From assembly GCA_902797495.1 (NCBI GenBank), contig CADBTH010000209.1, positions 1 to 13,687 on the forward strand: a DNA stretch of 13,687 nt, read 5' to 3'. How positions within the stretch are numbered: the first letter of the stretch is position 1; each line of letters begins with the position of its first letter. Shown in pieces: positions 1 to 6,936 of the stretch. The stretch is from an uncultured Ruminococcus sp. Lineage in GTDB: Bacteria; Bacillota; Clostridia; Oscillospirales; CAG-272. The notes below the pieces were generated by a model that saw nothing but the letters and a program-made list of their open reading frames with translations, was not told where the DNA came from and did not search any database. The translations under genes were made by a program, and so were the position numbers.

Positions 1-57
1 AAGACATAGAACCGTCCCCTGTCTTTTCTCCAAAGACAGGGGACGGTTCTATGTCTT
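1..57. repeat. Perfect long inverted repeat (REP/RAYT-like palindrome)
   Basis: Two 26-base arms (1-26 and 32-57) are exact reverse complements, separated by the 5-base loop TCTCC. The core is GAACCGTCCCCTGTCTTT. From memory, palindromes built on GGGGACGGTTCT recur in many Clostridia genomes and accompany IS200/REP-associated tyrosine transposases; no transposase is present here. The right arm ends at the stop codon of the dockerin gene (TAA read on the minus strand, 59-57), sharing one base. The RNA would fold into a very stable stem and could protect or end the upstream operon's mRNA, but no U-tract is visible before the window edge, so a terminator role is not shown. Confidence 0.85.
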
Positions 58-1241
58 TACCACCATGCCGGGGGATAGCCGCTCTCGCTTGTCGGCGATA
101 TCCGCGCCGCACTCGCTCCCGCCGCACAGTCGCGCGACACCGCGGTGAATACGACGTAGTCTTCGATAGCGCAAAGTCCCATGCCCCCGTCGTGAAGGGT
201 GAGCTCCACCGTCAGGGTCTCCCCGTCGAACGATACCCCGTCCGTCGTAAATTCATAGTTGCAGTAGGGCGACCCGACGTAGCCGAGCACGAGGACGTTC
301 TCCTCGAAGAACGATCCGTCAAGATGCGGAAGCGCGACCGTCTCCTCTTCGAGGAACTGTGTGTAAGAGGCAAGGCTGTCAATGACGCCGCCGACCGAGC
401 TGCGGTTATTTCCTTCGCTGTCGATGCCGAAGAACGATACGACGTGACTCCTGTAATAATACGCCTCGAGCGAGTCCCCTATCGCCGTAACGCACGAGGT
501 GTACGCCCCCTCCGGGACTTTGACTGAAGACGGCTGTCCGTCCTCTTTCTGATGATCCTCATAAACGGCTCCGGCGATCATTTTTCTGAGTTTCAGAACG
601 TCTTTCATGTTGATGCTTCCGTCAAAGTTGACGTCGGCGTAGGTTATGACTTTCAGTTCTTCTATTCCCGCAACGACTTTTCTCAAAAGCAGAAGATCTT
701 TCATATCAAGGCTTCCGTCTTCACAAACGTCGCCTATAAACGTAGGCGCGCCGGGCACACGCTCGCCGCCGATCGGTTTACCGTCGGCAAAAGGATCTAC
801 CGGGATGGTAATCGGATCCCATCCGACGTGTACCTGCGGATTTGCGGATCTTACGTATTCTGACGCTTCGAGCGCGCGGATCGCCGCAAGACAGCCATCG
901 GGAGTCTTGTCGATGATATCGAATTTGAGTATCTGGTGAAAATTCTCGGTACCGCCCGTAGTAGCTTTATACCTTGCGGCAGTCTCCTCGGACATAGCCC
1001 ACGTATCAACGACGGAATAAGCCTCAACTCCCGGAAAGTCCTCGAGAGTCCACGGCTTATTGACTTCGCTGTATTTTTTGAATATCCCCGCGTAGACGTA
1101 ATCATACCCGAAGGTAGAACTGTCATAAATATCGTATTCGAAAATGATCTTTTCTTCCTCATCTTCCGCCGAAACGCCGACGGCGACCGGGCAGGAGATA
1201 AGAAGCGAGACAAATAGAAGAATTGAAATAAGCTTTTTCAT
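57..1241 (-). CDS. Secreted or lipid-anchored dockerin protein with putative propeptide-like and PrcB_C-like domains
   Basis: A 394-residue exported protein, last gene of the sigma-factor operon. Residues 1-25 form a signal peptide. It carries a possible lipobox LISC (Cys17) and an alternative signal peptidase I site after VSA25, so it may be a lipoprotein. Residues about 47-137 resemble a small alpha/beta module ending in EYVRSANPQ, like the end of subtilisin-propeptide (I9) folds; this is inference. Residues 170-228 are a type I dockerin with two calcium loops. The first has Cys173 in place of the usual Asn/Asp ligand; the second is canonical (D203, N205, D207, D214). Residues about 245-370 look like a PrcB_C-type domain (FFEENVLVLGYV). 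Its ATG overlaps the upstream TGA (ATGA), with GGGGG seven bases before. The stop lies on the edge of the 1-57 palindrome, so the tail (after about residue 370) may have been altered by that element's insertion. Substrate or partner unknown. Confidence 0.85.
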   Translation of the reverse strand: MKKLISILLFVSLLISCPVAVGVSAEDEEEKIIFEYDIYDSSTFGYDYVYAGIFKKYSEVNKPWTLEDFPGVEAYSVVDTWAMSEETAARYKATTGGTENFHQILKFDIIDKTPDGCLAAIRALEASEYVRSANPQVHVGWDPITIPVDPFADGKPIGGERVPGAPTFIGDVCEDGSLDMKDLLLLRKVVAGIEELKVITYADVNFDGSINMKDVLKLRKMIAGAVYEDHQKEDGQPSSVKVPEGAYTSCVTAIGDSLEAYYYRSHVVSFFGIDSEGNNRSSVGGVIDSLASYTQFLEEETVALPHLDGSFFEENVLVLGYVGSPYCNYEFTTDGVSFDGETLTVELTLHDGGMGLCAIEDYVVFTAVSRDCAAGASAARISPTSESGYPPAWW

Positions 1242-2398
1242 TTATTTTCCCCCTTATTACAGTTGTGTTTTTTGATCGTGATAAAGACCGCGAGAGCAGC
1301 GGATAGGACCGCCGCCGCGATAAGTAAAATGAGGTCGTCTCCCGTTTGGGGATTGTGAAGTCCCCCGTTCTGCGGCGCGTCTTTTCCCGTCGGCGCCGCG
1401 CTTTTCGGCGTTGCGTCAGAGCCGTCCTGCTGTGCGTCAACGCCCGGCGTCGGATCGCCCGGCACGGGAGGATCCGACGCCGGTCCATTCTGAGGCGGAT
1501 TATCGGGCGGGATATCCTGCTGTCCGGATTCGCACGCGGGATCGTCCCGCGCGGGCACGGTCAGGCTCTCGTCGTGAGACGTCGCCGGGTGCATCCACTC
1601 AATGTAAGGCAGCGCGTCGAGGTATTTCAGGTGCGAAACATATCTGTCGATATCTTCCGTTGAATAATCCGGGCGGGACGATGAGCCGCAGGTGAAGCTG
1701 ATCGTCGCCGTGCGCGTGTTTTCCTCATAATAGAATGACTTGATATACCGTGAGATGCCGGGGAAGGCGCCCTCGTCCGGTTTTCCCGTGACGAGCGGCC
1801 TCACCTTGACAGTGACGCTGTCGGTGACGTACCCGTCCTGCTTGTGCCCGTCAGAATTGTTGTAGTAGAGATAGTTGTCGTATATCTCCCAGTTCTTGAT
1901 AACCGTCCCCGAATGGCAGGCGACCCGTCTGCTCGACTTGAACCCGAGGGCTTTGGCGGAGCAGACGGTGCAGGTGAAGACCTTATAGCGGCACTCGAGG
2001 CACTTCGGAGCGTCGTCGAAGACGTTGTGCTTCGTCGCCGTGACCGTCGCGCTTTCAACATACGAGTGATCGTGCGGATGTGTGACCTGCTCGAAACCAT
2101 ACGAACTGCCCTCGGGTACCGCAGTCTCCCGATCGGGAACATAACAGGTCTCCGACAAAAAACTGCCGGTATCGTACGCATCGGTCCTTTTGCGCGCCTC
2201 ACAAGCCAGATACTCGATCTCTCCGTCGGTCAGCTCCGAGTCGGAATAAAAGCGCACCTCCGTGCCGTCGTCGAAAACGAAGACGTATTCGATCTGCTCC
2301 GGGTCCTCTTCCCCGTCCTCAGCCGCCGCAGTGTGCGCCGCGCCGAAGAGCAGTGACAGGAGCATAATAAAGACAAACGCCGATTTTACAGATCTCAT
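1238..2398 (-). CDS. NPQTG-anchored cell-surface protein with Cys/His-rich region
   Basis: A 386-residue surface protein. Residues 1-26 are a signal peptide (cleavage near TAAA-ED). A His/Cys-rich stretch follows: HPHDHSY at 107-113, then CLEC (133-136) and CTVC (143-146), with a further Cys-His pair at 161-162. This is a zinc-ribbon-like spacing also seen in repetitive clostridial surface proteins. Residues about 191-272 (AFPGI ... PYIEWMHPA) resemble the module in the next gene's product. A Pro/Gln/Asp-rich wall-spanning linker (about 285-345) leads to NPQTG at 349-353, a hydrophobic helix (355-376) and a basic tail (KKHNCNKGENK). That is the arrangement of a sortase substrate; NPQTG is closer to sortase B-type signals than to LPXTG. 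No sortase gene lies in the window. It is coupled on both sides by ATGA overlaps, with GAGGAG eight bases before its ATG. Metal binding is inference. Confidence 0.88.
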   Translation of the reverse strand: MRSVKSAFVFIMLLSLLFGAAHTAAAEDGEEDPEQIEYVFVFDDGTEVRFYSDSELTDGEIEYLACEARKRTDAYDTGSFLSETCYVPDRETAVPEGSSYGFEQVTHPHDHSYVESATVTATKHNVFDDAPKCLECRYKVFTCTVCSAKALGFKSSRRVACHSGTVIKNWEIYDNYLYYNNSDGHKQDGYVTDSVTVKVRPLVTGKPDEGAFPGISRYIKSFYYEENTRTATISFTCGSSSRPDYSTEDIDRYVSHLKYLDALPYIEWMHPATSHDESLTVPARDDPACESGQQDIPPDNPPQNGPASDPPVPGDPTPGVDAQQDGSDATPKSAAPTGKDAPQNGGLHNPQTGDDLILLIAAAVLSAALAVFITIKKHNCNKGENK

Positions 2399-3201
2399 TG
2401 ACCGATCTCCTCAAAGCTTAAGATTATTCTTTCGAGGTCGTCCTCCGACGGCGACCAGACGTTATAGGTGACTCCGTTGTAAACGAAGCTGCCCTGATAT
2501 ATCACGTTCCCGGTCATGGCGGGGTCGTCGTACGTGAAAAGGGCGACGTCGAAGCGACCTACCCTGTAAGTTTCGGGAGTCTCCCTGAAGACGTCCTCCG
2601 TTCTGATCTCGACCTCGCTCCTGCCGTTCTCTCCCGTCACGTCGAGTCCGATGACCCGATACCGTCCGTAGTCCTCGAAGCGCGCGACGGCGACGTCGTA
2701 TCCGTCGGGGCGGGGGATCATTATCCCGCTGTCCGCCATCTCCTCGATCAGCTCGTCGAGCGTGCCGACGTCATAGCGGTCGTGACCCGCCGCGACGTCC
2801 CAGCCGTCAGTCTCAAAGCTGTCGCCGGGCTCCATAGACATGATCTCTTCCTTCAGCCCGTCGGACATCTCCGGCTCGTCGGCGCGAAGGACTCCTCCGA
2901 CCGCCGCGCCCGCGAGGATCGCCGTGACCGCCGCCGCGGGAAGTACCCACTTCGCGACCGCGCCGCGATGAGAGGCGCTCGCCGTCCGCGGGAGCGCCGT
3001 GAGCGACTCCGGCGGCTCCGTATTCTTTCCCGAGAGCTCGCAGAGGAACGTCGCCGCTTCGTCGACAAGGTCGAAGTCGCACGGTCTCTTCCCTCTCTCA
3101 CTCTCTATTATCGCGCCGAGCGCCGCGATCAGCTCCCGGTCGCAGCGGATGGGATTCTTTGTCCCGTACTCCGCAAGTCTCGTTTCAAGCGTATTGTTCA
3201 T
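2395..3201 (-). CDS. One-pass membrane anti-sigma-like protein (DUF4367-like C-terminus)
   Basis: A 268-residue protein made of an N-terminal cytoplasmic segment (1-80), a single membrane helix at about 84-105 and an extracellular domain. Its position directly after an ECF sigma gene (24-base gap) and its membrane topology make it the probable anti-sigma factor that holds the sigma at the membrane. The cytoplasmic part has Cys20, Cys41 and Cys54 but not the HxxxCxxC zinc anti-sigma motif. The C-terminal 40 residues (YQGSFVYNGVTYNVWSPSED) match the strand-helix ending typical of DUF4367 proteins from clostridial sigma operons; this is recalled family knowledge, not a search. The start ATG has GGAG five bases upstream. 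The stop TGA overlaps the next gene's ATG, so its output and that of the surface protein are likely translated in step. What the outer domain senses is unknown. Confidence 0.8.
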   Translation of the reverse strand: MNNTLETRLAEYGTKNPIRCDRELIAALGAIIESERGKRPCDFDLVDEAATFLCELSGKNTEPPESLTALPRTASASHRGAVAKWVLPAAAVTAILAGAAVGGVLRADEPEMSDGLKEEIMSMEPGDSFETDGWDVAAGHDRYDVGTLDELIEEMADSGIMIPRPDGYDVAVARFEDYGRYRVIGLDVTGENGRSEVEIRTEDVFRETPETYRVGRFDVALFTYDDPAMTGNVIYQGSFVYNGVTYNVWSPSEDDLERIILSFEEIGQ

Positions 3202-3225
3202 TTCTTCTCCGTTATCGATCCGTAA

Positions 3226-3735
3226 TCAAAGTTCTCCGCCGTCGGCGATCTTTTTTACCTCGCGCCGTATCATTTCGATCCGGTACCTGACCGTCGAATA
3301 CGGGAGTCCCGTCGCCGACCCGATCTCTTCAAGACTCATATTCTCAATGAATCTCATGCGGTATATCTCTCTCAGCCCGCGCGGCAGCTTTTCTTCGAGC
3401 GACAGAGCTATCAGCTCTTCGTCCCTCGAGTCTTTAAAATATTCGTCCGCCTCGCCGTCCCCCTCGCGCCATTCCTCGAGCGGCGCGACGCGAACGTTCC
3501 GCCGCCTCGCCTCCTCGGCGTTGTGAGCGGCGCAGCGGTCCGCGGTGCGGTAGAGGAACGCCCTCATATCGCGTCCTCCGCGAAGGGATCTCTGCTTTTT
3601 AAGGAGGACGAGCCAGACGTCGCTGACGGTCTGCTCCGCGAGCTCTTCGTTCCCTCCGAGCTTGTAGAGGCAGTACCTGTAGAGCGGCGCGGCGTTCGCG
3701 GCGACGAGCCGTTCAAGTTCTTCTCTTTCGATCAT
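3226..3735 (-). CDS. ECF-type RNA polymerase sigma factor
   Basis: A sigma-70 family ECF factor of 169 residues from the chosen start. Using that numbering, region 2 spans about 13-83 (LYRYCLYKLGGNEELAEQTV, a core-binding/-10 recognition helix). Region 4 spans about 111-163 and contains a helix-turn-helix (MSLEEIGSATGLPYSTVRYR) for -35 recognition. The segment between is short and acidic, as in ECF proteins. An upstream in-frame TTG at 3756 would give 176 residues. I prefer ATG 3735 because GGAGAGG (3739-3745) sits just before it and would otherwise be inside the coding sequence. First gene of a four-gene operon with its probable anti-sigma factor next. By analogy the sigma would autoregulate, but no clear paired promoter motif is visible upstream, so the regulon cannot be predicted here. 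Confidence 0.92.
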   Translation of the reverse strand: MIEREELERLVAANAAPLYRYCLYKLGGNEELAEQTVSDVWLVLLKKQRSLRGGRDMRAFLYRTADRCAAHNAEEARRRNVRVAPLEEWREGDGEADEYFKDSRDEELIALSLEEKLPRGLREIYRMRFIENMSLEEIGSATGLPYSTVRYRIEMIRREVKKIADGGEL

Positions 3736-3738
3736 GAT

Positions 3739-3745
3739 CCTCTCC
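3739..3745 (-). promoter_or_regulatory. Ribosome binding site deciding the sigma factor start
   Basis: GGAGAGG on the minus strand. Its GGAG core is six bases before ATG 3735-3733. It falls inside the coding sequence if the upstream TTG (3756) is used, which argues for the shorter protein. Confidence 0.75.
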
Positions 3746-3837
3746 GGATGTTTCAAGCAATTGCACTATGTAATGATTCAAAACGGTCGGAATAGCGAAA
3801 AACAAAGGCACAATTAACATTTTGTTTACAAGTCAGG

Positions 3838-4085
3838 CCCCTGCGGGGATGAATTCTCGCTGCGCTCCGTGAATTGGCTTCGCCATGAATTCTCGCGAGA
3901 ACCCCGAAAAATCTTACGATTTTCCGAGGACCCCGCCCTCGCTCCGTGAATTGACGGCTTTGCCGTCATTTCGGTTGTTTTTCGCAAGGCGAAAAACTTC
4001 ATCAATGCGCGCTTGCGCGCAATTCATGACCGTAGGTCAATTCATGCCCGACGGGCAATTCATGCGCGCTTTGCGCGCAATTCAT
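3838..4085. repeat. Array of small unlike hairpins with AATTCAT linkers
   Basis: Fills most of the 390-base gene-free stretch between the end of pepT and the sigma gene. Self-complementary units with short loops occur at 3838-3848 (CCCC/TGC), 3875-3885 (TGGC/TTC), 3890-3901 (TTCTCGCGAGAA, no loop), 3908-3923 (AAAATC/TTAC), 3952-3968 (TGACGGC/TTT), 3977-3997 (GTTTTTCGC/AAG), 4006-4021 (TGCGCGC/TT), 4027-4039 (TGACC/GTA), 4045-4057 (TGCCC/GAC) and 4063-4079 (TGCGCGC/TTT). From 4021 on, each is joined by AATTCATG, starting at 4021, 4039 and 4057, with AATTCATT at 4079. The proximal half is less regular but repeats GCTCCGTGAATTG at 3864-3876 and 3941-3953. Stem sequences differ while pairing is kept. 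No protein-coding signal is seen. Function unknown; a bank of degenerate REP-like palindromes is the plainest reading. Confidence 0.85.
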
Positions 4086-4090
4086 TGACA

Positions 4091-4120
4091 AAACAAAGAA
4101 AGAGCCGGGGAAGCCGGCTC
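4091..4120 (-). terminator. Rho-independent terminator of the ligA-pepT operon
   Basis: Read on the minus strand, the stem GAGCCGG/CCGGCTC (arms 4114-4120 and 4102-4108, five-base loop) is followed by TTTCTTTGTTT. It begins five bases after the pepT stop codon. Confidence 0.88.
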
Positions 4121-4125
4121 ATTCT

Positions 4126-5325
4126 TTATTTTGTCATTATCGTCACAAGCACGTCGATCATTTTCTCAAACGATCCGACGGGCAAAAATTCGAAGCGGGA
4201 GTGGAAATTCTCGCCGCCCGTGGAGAGATTCGGGCAGGGGAGTCCCATAAAGGAGAGCCTTGCGCCGTCGGTGCCGCCTCTGATCGGCACGCGCCTCGGC
4301 TCGACGCCGTTTTCGGCAAATGCCGCTTCAGCCCTCTCGACGATGTACATACAGGGCTCGATCTTCTCTTTCATATTGTAGTAGGAGTCCTTGACGGTGC
4401 AGGCGACCTTCGCGTCGCAGTAGGCGTGACGGGTCTCGGTCGCGGCGTCCTGCATGACCCTTTTGCGCTCCTCGAAGCGCTCTCTGTCGTGGTCGCGGAT
4501 TATGTATTTGAGAGTTGCGCGCTCAACGCATCCCTCGAACGAGGTCAGGTGGTAGAAGCCCTCGTAGCCTTCCGTGTAGAACGGGGTCTCGTACATCGGG
4601 AGGTTGGAATGGAAGTGCATGGCGACCTCCGAGGCGTTGACCATTCTTCCCTTCGCGTCGCCGGGGTGGATAGACCTGCCCTCGATTTCGACAACTGCCG
4701 AAGCCGCGTTGAAGTTCTCGTATTCGATCTCGCCGAGCGCGCCTCCGTCGACGGTGTAGGCGTAGTCCGCGCCGAATCTTTCGACGTCGAAAAGATCCGC
4801 TCCGCGCCCGATCTCCTCGTCCGGAGTGAAGGCGACGAGTATCTCCCCGTGAGGAAGTCCTTCTTTTACTATGCGCTCTACCGCCGAGACGATCTCGGCG
4901 ACACCCGCCTTGTCGTCAGCACCGAGCAGAGTCGTCCCGTCGGTCACGACGAGGCTCTGTCCCGCGTATCTCTCAAGGCACGGATAGTCGGACGCCTTCA
5001 GCGTGATCCCGCGCTCCGCGTTCAGGACGATATCGCCGCCGTCGTAGTCGACGATCACAGGTTTTATATTCTCATCCGGCGCGTCGGGGGAGGTGTCGAG
5101 GTGGGAGATGAATCCGATCTTCGGTCTGCCCTCTGCCGTCGCGGCGAGCCTTGCGTAGACGTAGCACTCGTCCGTCAGCGTCACCTCGAGTCCGAACTCG
5201 CGAAGCTCATTCGCGGCGAGCTCTGCGAGCGCTCTCTGTTTTTCGGTGCTCGGGCAGGTCGCGCTCTCCTCGTCCGACATCGTCGGCATCGCCGCGTATC
5301 TTATAAATCTGTCGATAGGTCTCAT
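4126..5325 (-). CDS. pepT: Peptidase T (tripeptide aminopeptidase), M20B family
   Basis: Cytoplasmic two-zinc aminopeptidase that releases the N-terminal residue from tripeptides, finishing peptide breakdown. Its 399 residues are close to the usual length of about 405-410. Metal and catalytic motifs are all present: HLDTSPD (metal His75, catalytic-side Asp77), GADDKAG (bridging Asp137), TPDEEIG (general base Glu170, metal Glu171), VDGG (Asp193) and GGENFHSRFEF (metal His375). The dimerisation (lid) domain falls at about 205-320. The ATG at 5325 has AAAGGA seven bases upstream. The upstream gene's TGA (5340-5338) sits against that site with only 12 bases between genes, so it is co-transcribed as the last gene of the ligA operon, and a terminator follows directly. 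High confidence by motif; the M20B relative PepV/DapE types lack the full HLDTSPD plus GGENFHSR pair. Confidence 0.96.
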   Translation of the reverse strand: MRPIDRFIRYAAMPTMSDEESATCPSTEKQRALAELAANELREFGLEVTLTDECYVYARLAATAEGRPKIGFISHLDTSPDAPDENIKPVIVDYDGGDIVLNAERGITLKASDYPCLERYAGQSLVVTDGTTLLGADDKAGVAEIVSAVERIVKEGLPHGEILVAFTPDEEIGRGADLFDVERFGADYAYTVDGGALGEIEYENFNAASAVVEIEGRSIHPGDAKGRMVNASEVAMHFHSNLPMYETPFYTEGYEGFYHLTSFEGCVERATLKYIIRDHDRERFEERKRVMQDAATETRHAYCDAKVACTVKDSYYNMKEKIEPCMYIVERAEAAFAENGVEPRRVPIRGGTDGARLSFMGLPCPNLSTGGENFHSRFEFLPVGSFEKMIDVLVTIMTK

Positions 5326-5337
5326 ATTTTTATCCTT

Positions 5338-6936
5338 TCAAGCCGCTCCCGCAAGTATCTTTCTGAGCAGCAGTACGTCCTTCATATTTACGTTTCCGTC
5401 GCCGTCCACGTCGGCGAACGCGATCCCTTCCTCCGTCGGCTCGACCGCTCCCGCGACGATCCGCCTGAGGAGGAGCACGTCCTTCATGCTGACGACCCCG
5501 TCCCCGTCCGCGTCGCCCGCCGTGTGCGGCGCGCCGACGACCTTGACGGTAATTATCTCGGGCCGGCGGTCCATATCGAAGAGCCTCAGCTCAAGAGTTC
5601 CGACTCCCGCCTTCACGGGGTATATCTTACCGCCGGCGTCGACCCTTGCCACGGGCTCGCCCGAGGAGTCGTACGCGAATGAGTCCTTCGGCATGAGGCG
5701 GCAGAGATACGAGATATGCTGTTCATACTCGGTCAGATTCTCCGAGTAGCCGAAGAGCTCCGCTCCCTCCGCGTCGCCCTCGAGGGAGAGCGTGACCGTC
5801 CTTCCGGAAGGTCTGACGGAGAGCCTCGACTCGAGCGATTCGATCTGTGCCTCGACCGCCGCTGCGCTCTTATTCTTAAGAGTGGATTTGTCGTTTCCGT
5901 CTCCGAAGAGCTGCACCCAGAAGTGGTGTCCGTTGTTGACGAAGCACCCGACGCCGACCTCGGTGACGTCGGCGCTTATCATGTTCTCGCGGTGACCCTC
6001 CGACCTTGTCCATCCGTCGACGGCAAGGGACGGCGTCTCGCGGGCGATCGCTATGTTCTCGGACAGAACGATCCCGTTGTATCTTCCCGTTCCGTTTACT
6101 ATCGAGAAGCAGGAGTAGCCGTTCGGTCTCTCGTGGCTGTAATAGACCGCGCATTCCTCCGCGCGCTCCATCGCGATCTCGCAAAGCTTTGCGCTGAGAC
6201 GAATATCTTTCACCCCCGCTTCCCGTCTCACGCCGTTCGTCAGGGAGAGTATATCGTCTGCATAGTCGTATCTTCTGACCCCGGGAAGCTTGACCGTAAC
6301 GGTCTCGTTCTCACCCTCCGGGATATCGAAGAGCGAGCCCATGATACTCGTGAGAAGCGTCGGCGTGACCCCGGGGATCGAGTACCGGATCACTTTTCTG
6401 CCGCCCTCGCGCGTGACTATGAGGACGTGCGGGAACTCGAGATCCGCGCTGAATCCCGTCACTCCCTCCATGTCGCCGCCGCGCGAGACGAACTCGCTGT
6501 ACCAACCGAAAAGGTACATATTCTCGGGGTTGCAGTAAGCGCGGTCGACGCGCCCCTCGAGGTCGTATTTCGCAAGGTAGCTCTTCACGGTCGCACGGTC
6601 GTTTCGGTAGCTGTCGACGGCGACGATATTGAATCTCTCGTCGCGCGCCCAGAGCGTGCTCGACAGACCGCTGATAAGGTTGTTGCTGTTGACGCACCAT
6701 CCCGCGCCGTTGAAGAATATGACGAGCGCGGCTCCCCCCTCGGGAACGTCGTAGGAGAAGAGCTCCCGCCCTCCCCCGTCGGCGGGGTATACGAAGCCGC
6801 ACGTCTCGGTGTAGAGCTTGTATTTTTCCGAGTCGTCGACGACGGCGATCTCGTCCGCGCCGTACGAGACGAATACCGGAAAGACGAGCAGCGCGGTCAG
6901 TATGAGTGCCGCAGCCCTAATTATTATCTTCTTCAT
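5338..6936 (-). CDS. Secreted thioredoxin-like / CAP (SCP-PR1) / dockerin protein
   Basis: A 532-residue exported protein. Residues 1-26 are a signal peptide (cleavage near SYGA). Residues about 60-190 look like a TlpA-type thioredoxin fold (LVIFFNGAGWCVNS, later EFPHVLIV with a cis-Pro-like position), but the active site is C81-V-N-S84, so the second Cys of CxxC is missing. Residues about 222-348 are a CAP domain with His267 (YSHERPNG), Glu294 (LSENIA), His315 and Glu317 (EGHRENM). A beta-rich linker (375-468) precedes a type I dockerin (474-532) with two full calcium loops and MKDVLLLR helices. Its ATG overlaps the upstream hydrolase by 20 bases, with GGAGG (6943-6947) six bases before. A longer in-frame start at 7080 would bury the signal peptide and is rejected. 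Activity of the CAP domain is unknown. Confidence 0.9.
   Translation of the reverse strand: MKKIIIRAAALILTALLVFPVFVSYGADEIAVVDDSEKYKLYTETCGFVYPADGGGRELFSYDVPEGGAALVIFFNGAGWCVNSNNLISGLSSTLWARDERFNIVAVDSYRNDRATVKSYLAKYDLEGRVDRAYCNPENMYLFGWYSEFVSRGGDMEGVTGFSADLEFPHVLIVTREGGRKVIRYSIPGVTPTLLTSIMGSLFDIPEGENETVTVKLPGVRRYDYADDILSLTNGVRREAGVKDIRLSAKLCEIAMERAEECAVYYSHERPNGYSCFSIVNGTGRYNGIVLSENIAIARETPSLAVDGWTRSEGHRENMISADVTEVGVGCFVNNGHHFWVQLFGDGNDKSTLKNKSAAAVEAQIESLESRLSVRPSGRTVTLSLEGDAEGAELFGYSENLTEYEQHISYLCRLMPKDSFAYDSSGEPVARVDAGGKIYPVKAGVGTLELRLFDMDRRPEIITVKVVGAPHTAGDADGDGVVSMKDVLLLRRIVAGAVEPTEEGIAFADVDGDGNVNMKDVLLLRKILAGAA

Noticed and set aside
2960..3201. Zinc-binding anti-sigma (ZAS) motif in the anti-sigma-like protein
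   Set aside because: Cysteines are present in the cytoplasmic part but the HxxxCxxC pattern is absent.
3736..3837. Promoter for the sigma operon
   Set aside because: Minus-strand hexamers such as TTGTTT or CATAGT can be found but not with acceptable pairing and 16-18 base spacing; too weak to annotate.
3838..4085. CRISPR array
   Set aside because: The constant element is only 7-8 bases, the variable parts are themselves palindromes of 11-21 bases, and no cas gene is nearby.
3885..4381. Short plus-strand frames over the hairpin array
   Set aside because: Translations simply reflect the repeated AATTCATG and palindromes (repeated FM and AIH-type words); no coding signature.
4201..5682. 493-residue open frame on the plus strand opposite pepT
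   Set aside because: Antisense shadow of pepT and the dockerin gene in GC-rich DNA; Arg/Val/Asp-rich without motifs, signal or domain sense, while the minus strand has all PepT motifs.
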